Shown here in pieces: positions 40,501 through 54,800 of a stretch of 64,000 nucleotides of DNA; within the stretch, counting starts at the first letter, position 1, and the number at the start of each line of letters is the position of its first letter. The translations under genes and the position numbers were made by a program. The stretch is from NCBI GenBank assembly GCA_037893225.1, contig JAZGUH010000619.1:310001-374000 (forward strand). The letters run 5' to 3'. Source of the stretch: Hippasteria phrygiana. Its lineage: Eukaryota > Echinodermata > Asteroidea > Valvatida > Goniasteridae. The notes under the pieces are model-generated. The model ran no database searches and was not told where the DNA came from. It saw only the letters and a program-made list of their open reading frames with translations.

Positions 40501-43000
40501 CCGAATTTTTTTGAAAACCCCACGTCCAGTTTCGAGTACATCGCTGAAAAAAATGTTTCGAATTTTTTTCTCTCCAATTGGCATTTCAACATAACCAACG
40601 CGCCTAGCTCGGCGTATGGAGTGTTCTGAACACCCCAGGGCCAGTTTCGAGCACATCGCCGAAAAAATTTCCGAATTTTTTTTCTCTCCAATTGGCATTT
40701 CAACAAAACCAACGCGCCTAGCTCGGCGTATGGAGTGTTCTGAACACCCCAGGGCCAGTTTCGAGCACATCGCTGAAAAAAGTTCCGAATTTTGTTTCTC
40801 TCCAATTGGCATTTCAACAAAACCAACCCGCCTAGCTCGGCGTATGGAGTGTTCTGAACACCCCAGGGCCAGTTTCGAGCACATCGTTGAAAAAAAGTTC
40901 CGAATTTTTTTCTTTATAATTGCCATTTCAACAAAACCAACGCGCCCAGGGCGGCGTATGGAGTGTTCTGAATACCCCAGGGCCAGTTTTGAGCACATCG
41001 CTGAAAAGAAGTTCCGAATTTTTTTGAAAACCCCACGTCCAGTTTCGAGTACATCGCTGAAAAAAATGTTTCGAATTTTTTTCTCTCCAATTGGCATTTC
41101 AACATAACCAACGCGCCTAGCTCGGCGTATGGAGTGTTCTGAACACCCCAGGGCCAGTTTCGAGCACATCGCCGAAAAAATTTCCGAATTTGTTTTCTCT
41201 CCAATTGGCATTTCAACAAAACCAACGCGCCTAGCTCGGCGTATGGAGTGTTCTGAACACCCCAGGGCCAGTTTCGAGCACATCGTTGAAAAAAAGTTCC
41301 GAATTTTTTTCTTTATAATTGCCATTTCAACAAAACCAACGCGCCCAGGGCGGCGTATGGAGTGTTCTGAATACCCCAGGGCCAGTTTTGAGCACATCGC
41401 TGAAAAGAAGTTCCGAATTTTTTTGAAAACCCCACGTCCAGTTTCGAGTACATCGCTGAAAAAAATGTTTCGAATTTTTTTCTCTCCAATTGGCATTTCA
41501 ACATAACCAACGCGCCTAGCTCGGCCTATGGAGTGTTCTGAATACCCCAGGGCCAGTTTCGAGCACATCGCTGAAAAAAAATATTTCGATTTTTTTTTAA
41601 AACCCCACGTCCAGTTTCGAGCACATCGCTGAAAAAAATGTTTCGAATTTTTTTCTCTCCAATTGGCATTTCAACATAACCAACGCGCCTAGCTCGGCGT
41701 ATGGAGTGTTCTGAACACCCCAGGGCCAGTTTCGAGCACATCGCTGAAAAAAGTTCCGAATTTTGTTTCTCTCCAATTGGCATTTCAACAAAACCAACCC
41801 GCCTAGCTCGGCGTATGGAGTGTTCTGAACACCCCAGGGCCAGTTTCGAGCACATCGTTGAAAAAAAGTTCCGAATTTTTTTTCTCTCCAATTGGCATTT
41901 CAACAAAACCAACGCGCCTAGCTCGGCGTATGGAGTGTTCTGAACACCCCAGGGCCAGTTTCGAGCACATCGTTGAAAAAAAGTTCCGAATTTTTTTCTT
42001 TATAATTGCCATTTCAACAAAACCAACGCGCCCAGGGCGGCGTATGGAGTGTTCTGAATACCCCAGGGCCAGTTTTGAGCACATCGCTGAAAAGAAGTTC
42101 CGAATTTTTTTGAAAACCCCACGTCCAGTTTCGAGTACATCGCTGAAAAAAATGTTTCGAATTTTTTTCTCTCCAATTGGCATTTCAACATAACCAACGC
42201 GCCTAGCTCGGCGTATGGAGTGTTCTGAACACCCCAGGGCCAGTTTCGAGCACATCGCTGAAAAAAAATATTTCGATTTTTTTTTAAAACCCCACGTCCA
42301 GTTTCGAGCACATCGCGGAAAAAAATGTTTCGAATTTTTTTCTCTCCAATTGGCATTTCAACATAACCAACGCGCCTAGCTCGGCGTATGGAGTGTTCTG
42401 AACACCCCAGGGCCAGTTTCGAGCACATCGCCGAAAAAATTTCCGAATTTTTTTTCTCTCCAATTGGCATTTCAACAAAACCAACGCGCCTAGCTCGGCG
42501 TATGGAGTGTTCTGAACACCCCAGGGCCAGTTTCGAGCACATCGCTGAAAAAAGTTCCGAATTTTGTTTCTCTCCAATTGGCATTTCAACAAAACCAACC
42601 CGCCTAGCTCGGCGTATGGAGTGTTCTGAACACCCCAGGGCCAGTTTCGAGCACATCGTTGAAAAAAAGTTCCGAATTTTTTTCTTTATAATTGCCATTT
42701 CAACAAAACCAACGCGCCCAGGGCGGCGTATGGAGTGTTCTGAATACCCCAGGGCCAGTTTTGAGCACATCGCTGAAAAGAAGTTCCGAATTTTTTTGAA
42801 AACCCCACGTCCAGTTTCGAGTACATCGCTGAAAAAAATGTTTCGAATTTTTTTCTCTCCAATTGGCATTTCAACATAACCAACGCGCCTAGCTCGGCGT
42901 ATGGAGTGTTCTGAACACCCCAGGGCCAGTTTCGAGCACATCGCTGAAAAAAGTTCCGAATTTTGTTTCTCTCCAATTGGCATTTCAACAAAACCAACCC
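34565..43000 (+). repeat. 1,599-bp HOR ladder with a shortened 915-bp unit
   Basis: Variant blocks repeat at +1,599 bp: 34,689/36,288/37,887 and 36,091/37,690. The unit from 39,289 to 40,204 is only 915 bp; regular spacing then resumes, 40,204 to 41,803. The difference, 684 bp, equals six 114-bp monomers, as expected for in-register loss or gain. 1,599 bp corresponds to about fourteen monomers. Because 1,599 and 915 are multiples of three, minus-strand frames here reach 454-511 codons. Confidence 0.82.
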
Positions 43001-44727
43001 GCCTAGCTCGGCGTATGGAGTGTTCTGAACACCCCAGGGCCAGTTTCGAGCACATCGTTGAAAAAAAGTTCCGAATTTTTTTTCTCTCCAATTGGCATTT
43101 CAACAAAACCAACGCGCCTAGCTCGGCGTATGGAGTGTTCTGAACACCCCAGGGCCAGTTTCGAGCACATCGTTGAAAAAAAGTTCCGAATTTTTTTCTT
43201 TATAATTGCCATTTCAACAAAACCAACGCGCCCAGGGCGGCGTATGGAGTGTTCTGAATACCCCAGGGCCAGTTTTGAGCACATCGCTGAAAAGAAGTTC
43301 CGAATTTTTTTGAAAACCCCACGTCCAGTTTCGAGTACATCGCTGAAAAAAATGTTTCGAATTTTTTTCTCTCCAATTGGCATTTCAACATAACCAACGC
43401 GCCTAGCTCGGCGTATGGAGTGTTCTGAACACCCCAGGGCCAGTTTCGAGCACATCGCTGAAAAAATTTCCGAATTTGTTTTCTCTCCAATTGGCATTTC
43501 AACAAAACCAACGCGCCTAGCTCGGCCTATGGAGTGTTCTGAATACCCCAGGGCCAGTTTCGAGCACATCGCTGAAAAAAAATATTTCGATTTTTTTTTA
43601 AAACCCCACGTCCAGTTTCGAGCACATCGCGGAAAAAAATGTTTCGAATTTTTTTCTCTCCAATTGGCATTTCAACATAACCAACGCGCCTAGCTCGGCG
43701 TATGGAGTGTTCTGAACACCCCAGGGCCAGTTTCGAGCACATCGCCGAAAAAATTTCCGAATTTTTTTTCTCTCCAATTGGCATTTCAACAAAACCAACG
43801 CGCCTAGCTCGGCGTATGGAGTGTTCTGAACACCCCAGGGCCAGTTTCGAGCACATCGCTGAAAAAAGTTCCGAATTTTGTTTCTCTCCAATTGGCATTT
43901 CAACAAAACCAACCCGCCTAGCTCGGCGTATGGAGTGTTCTGAACACCCCAGGGCCAGTTTCGAGCACATCGTTGAAAAAAAGTTCCGAATTTTTTTCTT
44001 TATAATTGCCATTTCAACAAAACCAACGCGCCCAGGGCGGCGTATGGAGTGTTCTGAATACCCCAGGGCCAGTTTTGAGCACATCGCTGAAAAGAAGTTC
44101 CGAATTTTTTTGAAAACCCCACGTCCAGTTTCGAGTACATCGCTGAAAAAAATGTTTCGAATTTTTTTCTCTCCAATTGGCATTTCAACATAACCAACGC
44201 GCCTAGCTCGGCGTATGGAGTGTTCTGAACACCCCAGGGCCAGTTTCGAGCACATCGCCGAAAAAATTTCCGAATTTGTTTTCTCTCCAATTGGCATTTC
44301 AACAAAACCAACGCGCCTAGCTCGGCGTATGGAGTGTTCTGAACACCCCAGGGCCAGTTTCGAGCACATCGTTGAAAAAAAGTTCCGAATTTTTTTCTTT
44401 ATAATTGCCATTTCAACAAAACCAACGCGCCCAGGGCGGCGTATGGAGTGTTCTGAATACCCCAGGGCCAGTTTTGAGCACATCGCTGAAAAGAAGTTCC
44501 GAATTTTTTTGAAAACCCCACGTCCAGTTTCGAGTACATCGCTGAAAAAAATGTTTCGAATTTTTTTCTCTCCAATTGGCATTTCAACATAACCAACGCG
44601 CCTAGCTCGGCGTATGGAGTGTTCTGAACACCCCAGGGCCAGTTTCGAGCACATCGCCGAAAAAATTTCCGAATTTTCTTTCTCTCCAATTGGCATTTCA
44701 ACAAAACCAACGCGCCTAGCTCGGCGT

Positions 44728-47700
44728 ATGGAGTGTTCTGAACACCCCAGGGCCAGTTTCGAGCACATCGTTGAAAAAAAGTTCCGAATTTTTTTCTTTA
44801 TAATTGCCATTTCAACAAAACCAACGCGCCCAGGGCGGCGTATGGAGTGTTCTGAATACCCCAGGGCCAGTTTTGAGCACATCGCTGAAAAGAAGTTCCG
44901 AATTTTTTTGAAAACCCCACGTCCAGTTTCGAGCACATCGCTGAAAAAAATGTTTCGATTTTTTTTTAAAACCCCACGTCCAGTTTCGAGCACATCGCTG
45001 AAAAAAATGTTTCGAATTTTTTTCTCTCCAATTGGCATTTCAACATAACCAACGCGCCTAGCTCGGCGTATGGAGTGTTCTGAACACCCCAGGGCCAGTT
45101 TCGAGCACATCGCTGAAAAAAGTTCCGAATTTTGTTTCTCTCCAATTGGCATTTCAACAAAACCAACCCGCCTAGCTCGGCGTATGGAGTGTTCTGAACA
45201 CCCCAGGGCCAGTTTCGAGCACATCGTTGAAAAAAAGTTCCGAATTTTTTTTCTCTCCAATTGGCATTTCAACAAAACCAACGCGCCTAGCTCGGCGTAT
45301 GGAGTGTTCTGAACACCCCAGGGCCAGTTTCGAGCACATCGTTGAAAAAAAGTTCCGAATTTTTTTCTTTATAATTGCCATTTCAACAAAACCAACGCGC
45401 CCAGGGCGGCGTATGGAGTGTTCTGAATACCCCAGGGCCAGTTTTGAGCACATCGCTGAAAAGAAGTTCCGAATTTTTTTGAAAACCCCACGTCCAGTTT
45501 CGAGCACATCGCTGAAAAAATTTCCGAATTTTTTTTCTCTCCAATTGGCATTTCAACAAAACCAACGCGCCTAGCTCGGCGTATGGAGTGTTCTGAATAC
45601 CCCAGGGCCAGTTTCGAGCACATCGCTGAAAAAAATGTTTCGATTTTTTTTTAAAACCCCACGTCCAGTTTCGAGCACATCGCTGAAAAAAATGTTTCGA
45701 ATTTTTTTCTCTCCAATTGGCATTTCAACAAAACCAACGCGCCTAGCTCGGCCTATGGAGTGTTCTGAATACCCCAGGGCCAGTTTCGAGCACATCGCTG
45801 AAAAAAAATATTTCGATTTTTTTTTTAAACCCCACGTCCAGTTTCGAGCACATCGCTGAAAAAAATGTTTCGAATTTTTTTCTCTCCAATTGGCATTTCA
45901 ACATAACCAACGCGCCTAGCTCGGCGTATGGAGTGTTCTGAACACCCCAGGGCCAGTTTCGAGCACATCGCTGAAAAAAGTTCCGAATTTTGTTTCTCTC
46001 CAATTGGCATTTCAACAAAACCAACGCGCCTAGCTCGGCGTATGGAGTGTTCTGAACACCCCAGGGCCAGTTTCGAGCACATCGTTGAAAAAAAGTTCCG
46101 AATTTTTTTCTTTATAATTGCCATTTCAACAAAACCAACGCGCCCAGGGCGGCGTATGGAGTGTTCTGAATACCCCAGGGCCAGTTTTGAGCACATCGCT
46201 GAAAAGAAGTTCCGAATTTTTTTGAAAACCCCACGTCCAGTTTCGAGTACATCGCTGAAAAAAATGTTTCGAATTTTTTTCTCTCCAATTGGCATTTCAA
46301 CATAACCAACGCGCCTAGCTCGGCGTATGGAGTGTTCTGAACACCCCAGGGCCAGTTTCGAGCACATCGCTGAAAAAAATGTTTCGATTTTTTTTTAAAA
46401 CCCCACGTCCAGTTTCGAGCACATCGCTGAAAAAAATGTTTCGAATTTTTTTCTCTCCAATTGGCATTTCAACAAAACCAACGCGCCTAGCTCGGCCTAT
46501 GGAGTGTTCTGAATACCCCAGGGCCAGTTTCGAGCACATCGCTGAAAAAAAATATTTCGATTTTTTTTTAAAACCCCACGTCCAGTTTCGAGCACATCGC
46601 TGAAAAAAATGTTTCGAATTTTTTTCTCTCCAATTGGCATTTCAACATAACCAACGCGCCTAGCTCGGCGTATGGAGTGTTCTGAACACCCCAGGGCCAG
46701 TTTCGAGCACATCGCTGAAAAAATTTCCGAATTTTTTTTCTCTCCAATTGGCATTTCAACAAAACCAACGCGCCTAGCTCGGCGTATGGAGTGTTCTGAA
46801 TACCCCAGGGCCAGTTTCGAGCACATCGCTGAAAAAAATGTTTCGATTTTTTTTTAAAACCCCACGTCCAGTTTCGAGCACATCGCTGAAAAAAATGTTT
46901 CGAATTTTTTTCTCTCCAATTGGCATTTCAACAAAACCAACGCGCCTAGCTCGGCCTATGGAGTGTTCTGAACACCCCAGGGCCAGTTTCGAGCACATCG
47001 TTGAAAAAAAGTTCCGAATTTTTTTCTTTATAATTGCCATTTCAACAAAACCAACGCGCCCAGGGCGGCGTATGGAGTGTTCTGAATACCCCAGGGCCAG
47101 TTTTGAGCACATCGCTGAAAAGAAGTTCCGAATTTTTTTGAAAACCCCACGTCCAGTTTCGAGCACATCGCTGAAAAAAATGTTTCGATTTTTTTTTAAA
47201 ACCCCACGTCCAGTTTCGAGCACATCGCTGAAAAAAATGTTTCGAATTTTTTTCTCTCCAATTGGCATTTCAACATAACCAACGCGCCTAGCTCGGCGTA
47301 TGGAGTGTTCTGAACACCCCAGGGCCAGTTTCGAGCACATCGCTGAAAAAAGTTCCGAATTTTGTTTCTCTCCAATTGGCATTTCAACAAAACCAACCCG
47401 CCTAGCTCGGCGTATGGAGTGTTCTGAACACCCCAGGGCCAGTTTCGAGCACATCGTTGAAAAAAAGTTCCGAATTTTTTTTCTCTCCAATTGGCATTTC
47501 AACAAAACCAACGCGCCTAGCTCGGCGTATGGAGTGTTCTGAACACCCCAGGGCCAGTTTCGAGCACATCGTTGAAAAAAAGTTCCGAATTTTTTTCTTT
47601 ATAATTGCCATTTCAACAAAACCAACGCGCCCAGGGCGGCGTATGGAGTGTTCTGAATACCCCAGGGCCAGTTTTGAGCACATCGCTGAAAAGAAGTTCC

Positions 47701-49187
47701 GAATTTTTTTGAAAACCCCACGTCCAGTTTCGAGCACATCGCTGAAAAAATTTCCGAATTTTTTTTCTCTCCAATTGGCATTTCAACAAAACCAACGCGC
47801 CTAGCTCGGCGTATGGAGTGTTCTGAATACCCCAGGGCCAGTTTCGAGCACATCGCTGAAAAAAATGTTTCGATTTTTTTTTAAAACCCCACGTCCAGTT
47901 TCGAGCACATCGCTGAAAAAAATGTTTCGAATTTTTTTCTCTCCAATTGGCATTTCAACAAAACCAACGCGCCTAGCTCGGCCTATGGAGTGTTCTGAAT
48001 ACCCCAGGGCCAGTTTCGAGCACATCGCTGAAAAAAAATATTTCGATTTTTTTTTTAAACCCCACGTCCAGTTTCGAGCACATCGCTGAAAAAAATGTTT
48101 CGAATTTTTTTCTCTCCAATTGGCATTTCAACATAACCAACGCGCCTAGCTCGGCGTATGGAGTGTTCTGAACACCCCAGGGCCAGTTTCGAGCACATCG
48201 CTGAAAAAAGTTCCGAATTTTGTTTCTCTCCAATTGGCATTTCAACAAAACCAACGCGCCTAGCTCGGCGTATGGAGTGTTCTGAACACCCCAGGGCCAG
48301 TTTCGAGCACATCGTTGAAAAAAAGTTCCGAATTTTTTTCTTTATAATTGCCATTTCAACAAAACCAACGCGCCCAGGGCGGCGTATGGAGTGTTCTGAA
48401 TACCCCAGGGCCAGTTTTGAGCACATCGCTGAAAAGAAGTTCCGAATTTTTTTGAAAACCCCACGTCCAGTTTCGAGTACATCGCTGAAAAAAATGTTTC
48501 GAATTTTTTTCTCTCCAATTGGCATTTCAACATAACCAACGCGCCTAGCTCGGCGTATGGAGTGTTCTGAACACCCCAGGGCCAGTTTCGAGCACATCGC
48601 TGAAAAAAATGTTTCGATTTTTTTTTAAAACCCCACGTCCAGTTTCGAGCACATCGCTGAAAAAAATGTTTCGAATTTTTTTCTCTCCAATTGGCATTTC
48701 AACAAAACCAACGCGCCTAGCTCGGCCTATGGAGTGTTCTGAATACCCCAGGGCCAGTTTCGAGCACATCGCTGAAAAAAAATATTTCGATTTTTTTTTA
48801 AAACCCCACGTCCAGTTTCGAGCACATCGCTGAAAAAAATGTTTCGAATTTTTTTCTCTCCAATTGGCATTTCAACATAACCAACGCGCCTAGCTCGGCG
48901 TATGGAGTGTTCTGAACACCCCAGGGCCAGTTTCGAGCACATCGCTGAAAAAATTTCCGAATTTTTTTTCTCTCCAATTGGCATTTCAACAAAACCAACG
49001 CGCCTAGCTCGGCGTATGGAGTGTTCTGAATACCCCAGGGCCAGTTTCGAGCACATCGCTGAAAAAAATGTTTCGATTTTTTTTTAAAACCCCACGTCCA
49101 GTTTCGAGCACATCGCTGAAAAAAATGTTTCGAATTTTTTTCTCTCCAATTGGCATTTCAACAAAACCAACGCGCCTAGCTCGGCCT
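44728..49187 (+). repeat. 2,230-bp tandem duplication within the satellite
   Basis: Two adjacent copies start at 44,728 and 46,958. Matched landmarks at +2,230 include 44,966/47,196, 45,227/47,457, 45,571/47,801, 45,825/48,055 and 46,568/48,798. Both copies share a rare T9AAACCCC variant of the half-unit junction (near 45,825 and 48,055). Similarity ends near 49,188, where the second copy has GAATACC instead of GAACACC. Confidence 0.82.
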
Positions 49188-51879
49188 ATGGAGTGTTCTG
49201 AATACCCCAGGGCCAGTTTCGAGCACATCGCCGAAAAAATTTCCGAATTTTCTTTCTCTCCAATTGGCATTTCAACAAAACCAACGCGCCTAGCTCGGCG
49301 TATGGAGTGTTCTGAACACCCCAGGGCCAGTTTCGAGCACATCGTTGAAAAAAAGTTCCGAATTTTTTTCTTTATAATTGCCATTTCAACAAAACCAACG
49401 CGCCCAGGGCGGCGTATGGAGTGTTCTGAATACCCCAGGGCCAGTTTTGAGCACATCGCTGAAAAGAAGTTCCGAATTTTTTTGAAAACCCCACGTCCAG
49501 TTTCGAGTACATCGCTGAAAAAAATGTTTCGAATTTTTTTCTCTCCAATTGGCATTTCAACATAACCAACGCGCCTAGCTCGGCGTATGGAGTGTTCTGA
49601 ACACCCCAGGGCCAGTTTCGAGCACATCGCTGAAAAAATTTCCGAATTTGTTTTCTCTCCAATTGGCATTTCAACAAAACCAACGCGCCTAGCTCGGCCT
49701 ATGGAGTGTTCTGAATACCCCACGTCCAGTTTCGAGCACATCGCTGAAAAAAATGTTTCGATTTTTTTTTAAAACCCCACGTCCAGTTTCGAGCACATCG
49801 CTGAAAAAAATGTTTCGAATTTTTTTCTCTCCAATTGGCATTTCAACAAAACCAACGCGCCTAGCTCGGCCTATGGAGTGTTCTGAATACCCCAGGGCCA
49901 GTTTCGAGCACATCGTTGAAAAAAAGTTCCGAATTTTTTTCTTTATAATTGCCATTTCAACAAAACCAACGCGCCCAGGGCGGCGTATGGAGTGTTCTGA
50001 ATACCCCAGGGCCAGTTTTGAGCACATCGCTGAAAAGAAGTTCCGAATTTTTTTTAAAACCCCACGTCCAGTTTCGAGCACATCGCTGAAAAAAATGTTT
50101 CGAATTTTTTTCTCTCCAATTGGCATTTCAACATAACCAACGCGCCTAGCTCGGCGTATGGAGTGTTCTGAACACCCCAGGGCCAGTTTCGAGCACATCG
50201 CTGAAAAAAGTTCCGAATTTTGTTTCTCTCCAATTGGCATTTCAACAAAACCAACCCGCCTAGCTCGGCGTATGGAGTGTTCTGAACACCCCAGGGCCAG
50301 TTTCGAGCACATCGTTGAAAAAAAGTTCCGAATTTTTTTTCTCTCCAATTGGCATTTCAACAAAACCAACGCGCCTAGCTCGGCGTATGGAGTGTTCTGA
50401 ACACCCCAGGGCCAGTTTCGAGCACATCGTTGAAAAAAAGTTCCGAATTTTTTTCTTTATAATTGCCATTTCAACAAAACCAACGCGCCCAGGGCGGCGT
50501 ATGGAGTGTTCTGAATACCCCAGGGCCAGTTTTGAGCACATCGCTGAAAAGAAGTTCCGAATTTTTTTGAAAACCCCACGTCCAGTTTCGAGTACATCGC
50601 CGAAAAAAATGTTTCGAATTTTTTTCTCTCCAATTGGCATTTCAACATAACCAACGCGCCTAGCTCGGCGTATGGAGTGTTCTGAACACCCCAGGGCCAG
50701 TTTTGAGCACATCGCTGAAAAGAAGTTCCGAATTTTTTTTAAAACCCCACGTCCAGTTTCGAGTACATCGCCGAAAAAAATGTTTCGAATTTTTTTCTCT
50801 CCAATTGGCATTTCAACATAACCAACGCGCCTAGCTCGGCGTATGGAGTGTTCTGAACACCCCAGGGCCAGTTTCGAGCACATCGCTGAAAAAATTTCCG
50901 AATTTTTTTTCTCTCCAATTGGCATTTCAACAAAACCAACGCGCCTAGCTCGGCCTATGGAGTGTTCTGAATACCCCAGGGCCAGTTTCGAGCACATCGC
51001 TGAAAAAAAATATTTCGATTTTTTTTTTAAACCCCACGTCCAGTTTCGAGCACATCGCTGAAAAAAATGTTTCGAATTTTTTTCTCTCCAATTGGCATTT
51101 CAACATAACCAACGCGCCTAGCTCGGCGTATGGAGTGTTCTGAACACCCCAGGGCCAGTTTCGAGCACATCGCTGAAAAAAGTTCCGAATTTTGTTTCTC
51201 TCCAATTGGCATTTCAACATAACCAACGCGCCTAGCTCGGCGTATGGAGTGTTCTGAACACCCCAGGGCCAGTTTCGAGCACATCGTTGAAAAAAAGTTC
51301 CGAATTTTTTTCTTTATAATTGCCATTTCAACAAAACCAACGCGCCCAGGGCGGCGTATGGAGTGTTCTGAATACCCCAGGGCCAGTTTTGAGCACATCG
51401 CTGAAAAGAAGTTCCGAATTTTTTTTAAAACCCCACGTCCAGTTTCGAGTACATCGCCGAAAAAAATGTTTCGAATTTTTTTCTCTCCAATTGGCATTTC
51501 AACATAACCAACGCGCCTAGCTCGGCGTATGGAGTGTTCTGAACACCCCAGGGCCAGTTTTGAGCACATCACTGAAAAGAAGTTCCGAATTTTTTTTAAA
51601 ACCCCACGTCCAGTTTCGAGTACATCGCCGAAAAAAATGTTTCGAATTTTTTTCTCTCCAATTGGCATTTCAACATAACCAACGCGCCTAGCTCGGCGTA
51701 TGGAGTGTTCTGAACACCCCAGGGCCAGTTTCGAGCACATCGCTGAAAAAAGTTCCGAATTTTGTTTCTCTCCAATTGGCATTTCAACATAACCAACGCG
51801 CCTAGCTCGGCGTATGGAGTGTTCTGAACACCCCAGGGCCAGTTTCGAGCACATCGCTGAAAAAAGTTCCGAATTTTGT
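49188..51879 (+). repeat. Irregular satellite segment rich in GTACATCGCCG variants
   Basis: Monomers here are the same family, but the order is less regular. A distinctive half-unit ending GAGTACATCGCCGAAAA recurs near 50,590, 50,761, 51,449 and 51,618, alongside a T8AAAACCCC junction. CACATCACTG (near 51,565) replaces CACATCGCTG once, a G-to-A change at a CpG. This looks like a small local expansion of one variant. Confidence 0.7.
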
Positions 51880-54800
51880 TTCTCTCCAATTGGCATTTCA
51901 ACAAAACCAACGCGCCTAGCTCGGCCTATGGAGTGTTCTGAATACCCCAGGGCCAGTTTCGAGCACATCGCTGAAAAAAAATATTTCGATTTTTTTTTAA
52001 AACCCCACGTCCAGTTTCGAGCACATCGCTGAAAAAAATGTTTCGAATTTTTTTCTCTCCAATTGGCATTTCAACATAACCAACGCGCCTAGCTCGGCGT
52101 ATGGAGTGTTCTGAACACCCCAGGGCCAGTTTCGAGCACATCGCTGAAAACATTTCCGAATTTTTTTTCTCTCCAATTGGCATTTCAACAAAACCAACGC
52201 GCCTAGCTCGGCGTATGGAGTGTTCTGAACACCCCAGGGCCAGTTTCGAGCACATCGCTGAAAAAAAGTTCCGAATTTTTTTCTCTCCAATTGCCATTTC
52301 AACAAAACCAACGCGCTCAGGGCGGCGTATGGAGTGTTCTGAATACCCCAGGGCCAGTTTCGAGCACATCGCTGAAAAAAATGTTTCGAATTTTTTTCTC
52401 TCCAATTGGCATTTCAACATAACCAACGCGCCTAGCTCGGCGTATGGAGTGTTCTGAATACCCCAGGGCCAGTTTCGAGCACATCGCTGAAAAAAAATAT
52501 TTCGATTTTTTTTTAAAACCCCACGTCCAGTTTCGAGCACATCGCTGAAAAAAATGTTTCGAATTTTTTTCTCTCCAATTGGCATTTCAACATAACCAAC
52601 GCGCCTAGCTCGGCGTATGGAGTGTTCTGAACACCCCAGGGCCAGTTTCGAGCACATCGCTGAAAAAAAGTTCCGAATTTGTTTCTTTCCAATTGCCATT
52701 TCAACAAAACCAACCCGCCCAGGGCGGCCTTTGGAGTGTTCTGAATACCCCAGGGCCAGTTTCGAGCACATCGCTGAAAAAAAATATTTCGATTTTTTTT
52801 TAAAACCCCACGTCCAGTTTGGAGCACATCGCTGAAAAAAATGTTTCGAATTGTTTTCTCTCCAATTGGCATTTCAACATAACCAACGCGCCTAGCTCGG
52901 CGTATGGAGTGTTCTGAACACCCCAGGGCCAGTTTCGAGCACATCGCTGAAAAAAAATATTTCGATTTTTTTTTAAAACCCCACGTCCAGTTTCGAGCAC
53001 ATCGCTGAAAAAAATGTTTCGAATTTTTTTCTTTCCAATTGCCATTTCAACAAAACCAACGCGTCCAGGGCGGCGTATGGAGTGTTCTGAATACCCCAGG
53101 GCCAGTTTCAAGCACATCGCTGAAAAAAAATATTTCGATTTTTTTTTAAAACCCCACGTCCAGTTTCGAGCACATCGCTGAAAAAAATGTTTCGAATTTT
53201 GTTTCTCTCCAATTGGCATTTCAACAAAACCAACCCGCCTAGCTCGGCGTATGGAGTGTTCTGAACACCCCATGGCCAGTTTCGAGCACATCGCTGAAAA
53301 AAAATATTTCGATTTTTTTTTAAAACCCCACGTCCAGTTTCGAGCACATCGCTGAAAAAAATGTTTCGAATTTTTTTCTCTCCAATTGGCATTTCAACAT
53401 AACCAACGCGCCTAGCTCGGCGTATGGAGTGTTCTGAACACCCCAGGGCCAGTTTCGAGCACATCGCTGAAAAAAAATATTTCGATTTTTTTTTAAAACC
53501 CCACGTCCAGTTTCGAGCACATCGCTGAAAAAAAATATTTCGATTTTTTTTTAAAACCCCACGTCCAGTTTCGAGCACATCGCTGAAAAAAATGTTTCGA
53601 ATTTGTTTCTCTCCAATTGGCATTTCAACAAAACCAACGCGCCTAGCTCGGCCTATGGAGTGTTCTGAATACCCCAGGGCCAGTTTCGAGCACATCGCTG
53701 AAAAAAAATATTTCGATTTTTTTTTAAAACCCCACGTCCAGTTTCGAGCACATCGCTGAAAAAAATGTTTCGAATTTTTTTCTCTCCAATTGGCATTTCA
53801 ACATAACCAACGCGCCTAGCTCGGCGTATGGAGTGTTCTGAACACCCCAGGGCCAGTTTCGAGCACATCGCTGAAAACATTTCCGAATTTTTTTTCTCTC
53901 CAATTGGCATTTCAACAAAACCAACGCGCCTAGCTCGGCGTATGGAGTGTTCTGAACACCCCAGGGCCAGTTTCGAGCACATCGCTGAAAAAAAGTTCCG
54001 AATTTTTTTCTCTCCAATTGCCATTTCAACAAAACCAACGCGCCCAGGGCGGCGTATGGAGTGTTCTGAATACCCCAGGGCCAGTTTCGAGCACATCGCT
54101 GAAAAAAATGTTTCGAATTTTTTTCTCTCCAATTGGCATTTCAACATAACCAACGCGCCTAGCTCGGCGTATGGAGTGTTCTGAATACCCCAGGGCCAGT
54201 TTCGAGCACATCGCTGAAAAAAAATATTTCGATTTTTTTTTAAAACCCCACGTCCAGTTTCGAGCACATCGCTGAAAAAAATGTTTCGAATTTTTTTCTC
54301 TCCAATTGGCATTTCAACATAACCAACGCGCCTAGCTCGGCGTATGGAGTGTTCTGAACACCCCAGGGCCAGTTTCGAGCACATCGCTGAAAAAAAGTTC
54401 CGAATTTGTTTCTTTCCAATTGCCATTTCAACAAAACCAACCCGCCCAGGGCGGCCTTTGGAGTGTTCTGAATACCCCAGGGCCAGTTTCGAGCACATCG
54501 CTGAAAAAAAATATTTCGATTTTTTTTTAAAACCCCACGTCCAGTTTGGAGCACATCGCTGAAAAAAATGTTTCGAATTGTTTTCTCTCCAATTGGCATT
54601 TCAACATAACCAACGCGCCTAGCTCGGCGTATGGAGTGTTCTGAACACCCCAGGGCCAGTTTCGAGCACATCGCTGAAAAAAAATATTTCGATTTTTTTT
54701 TAAAACCCCACGTCCAGTTTCGAGCACATCGCTGAAAAAAATGTTTCGAATTTTTTTCTTTCCAATTGCCATTTCAACAAAACCAACGCGTCCAGGGCGG

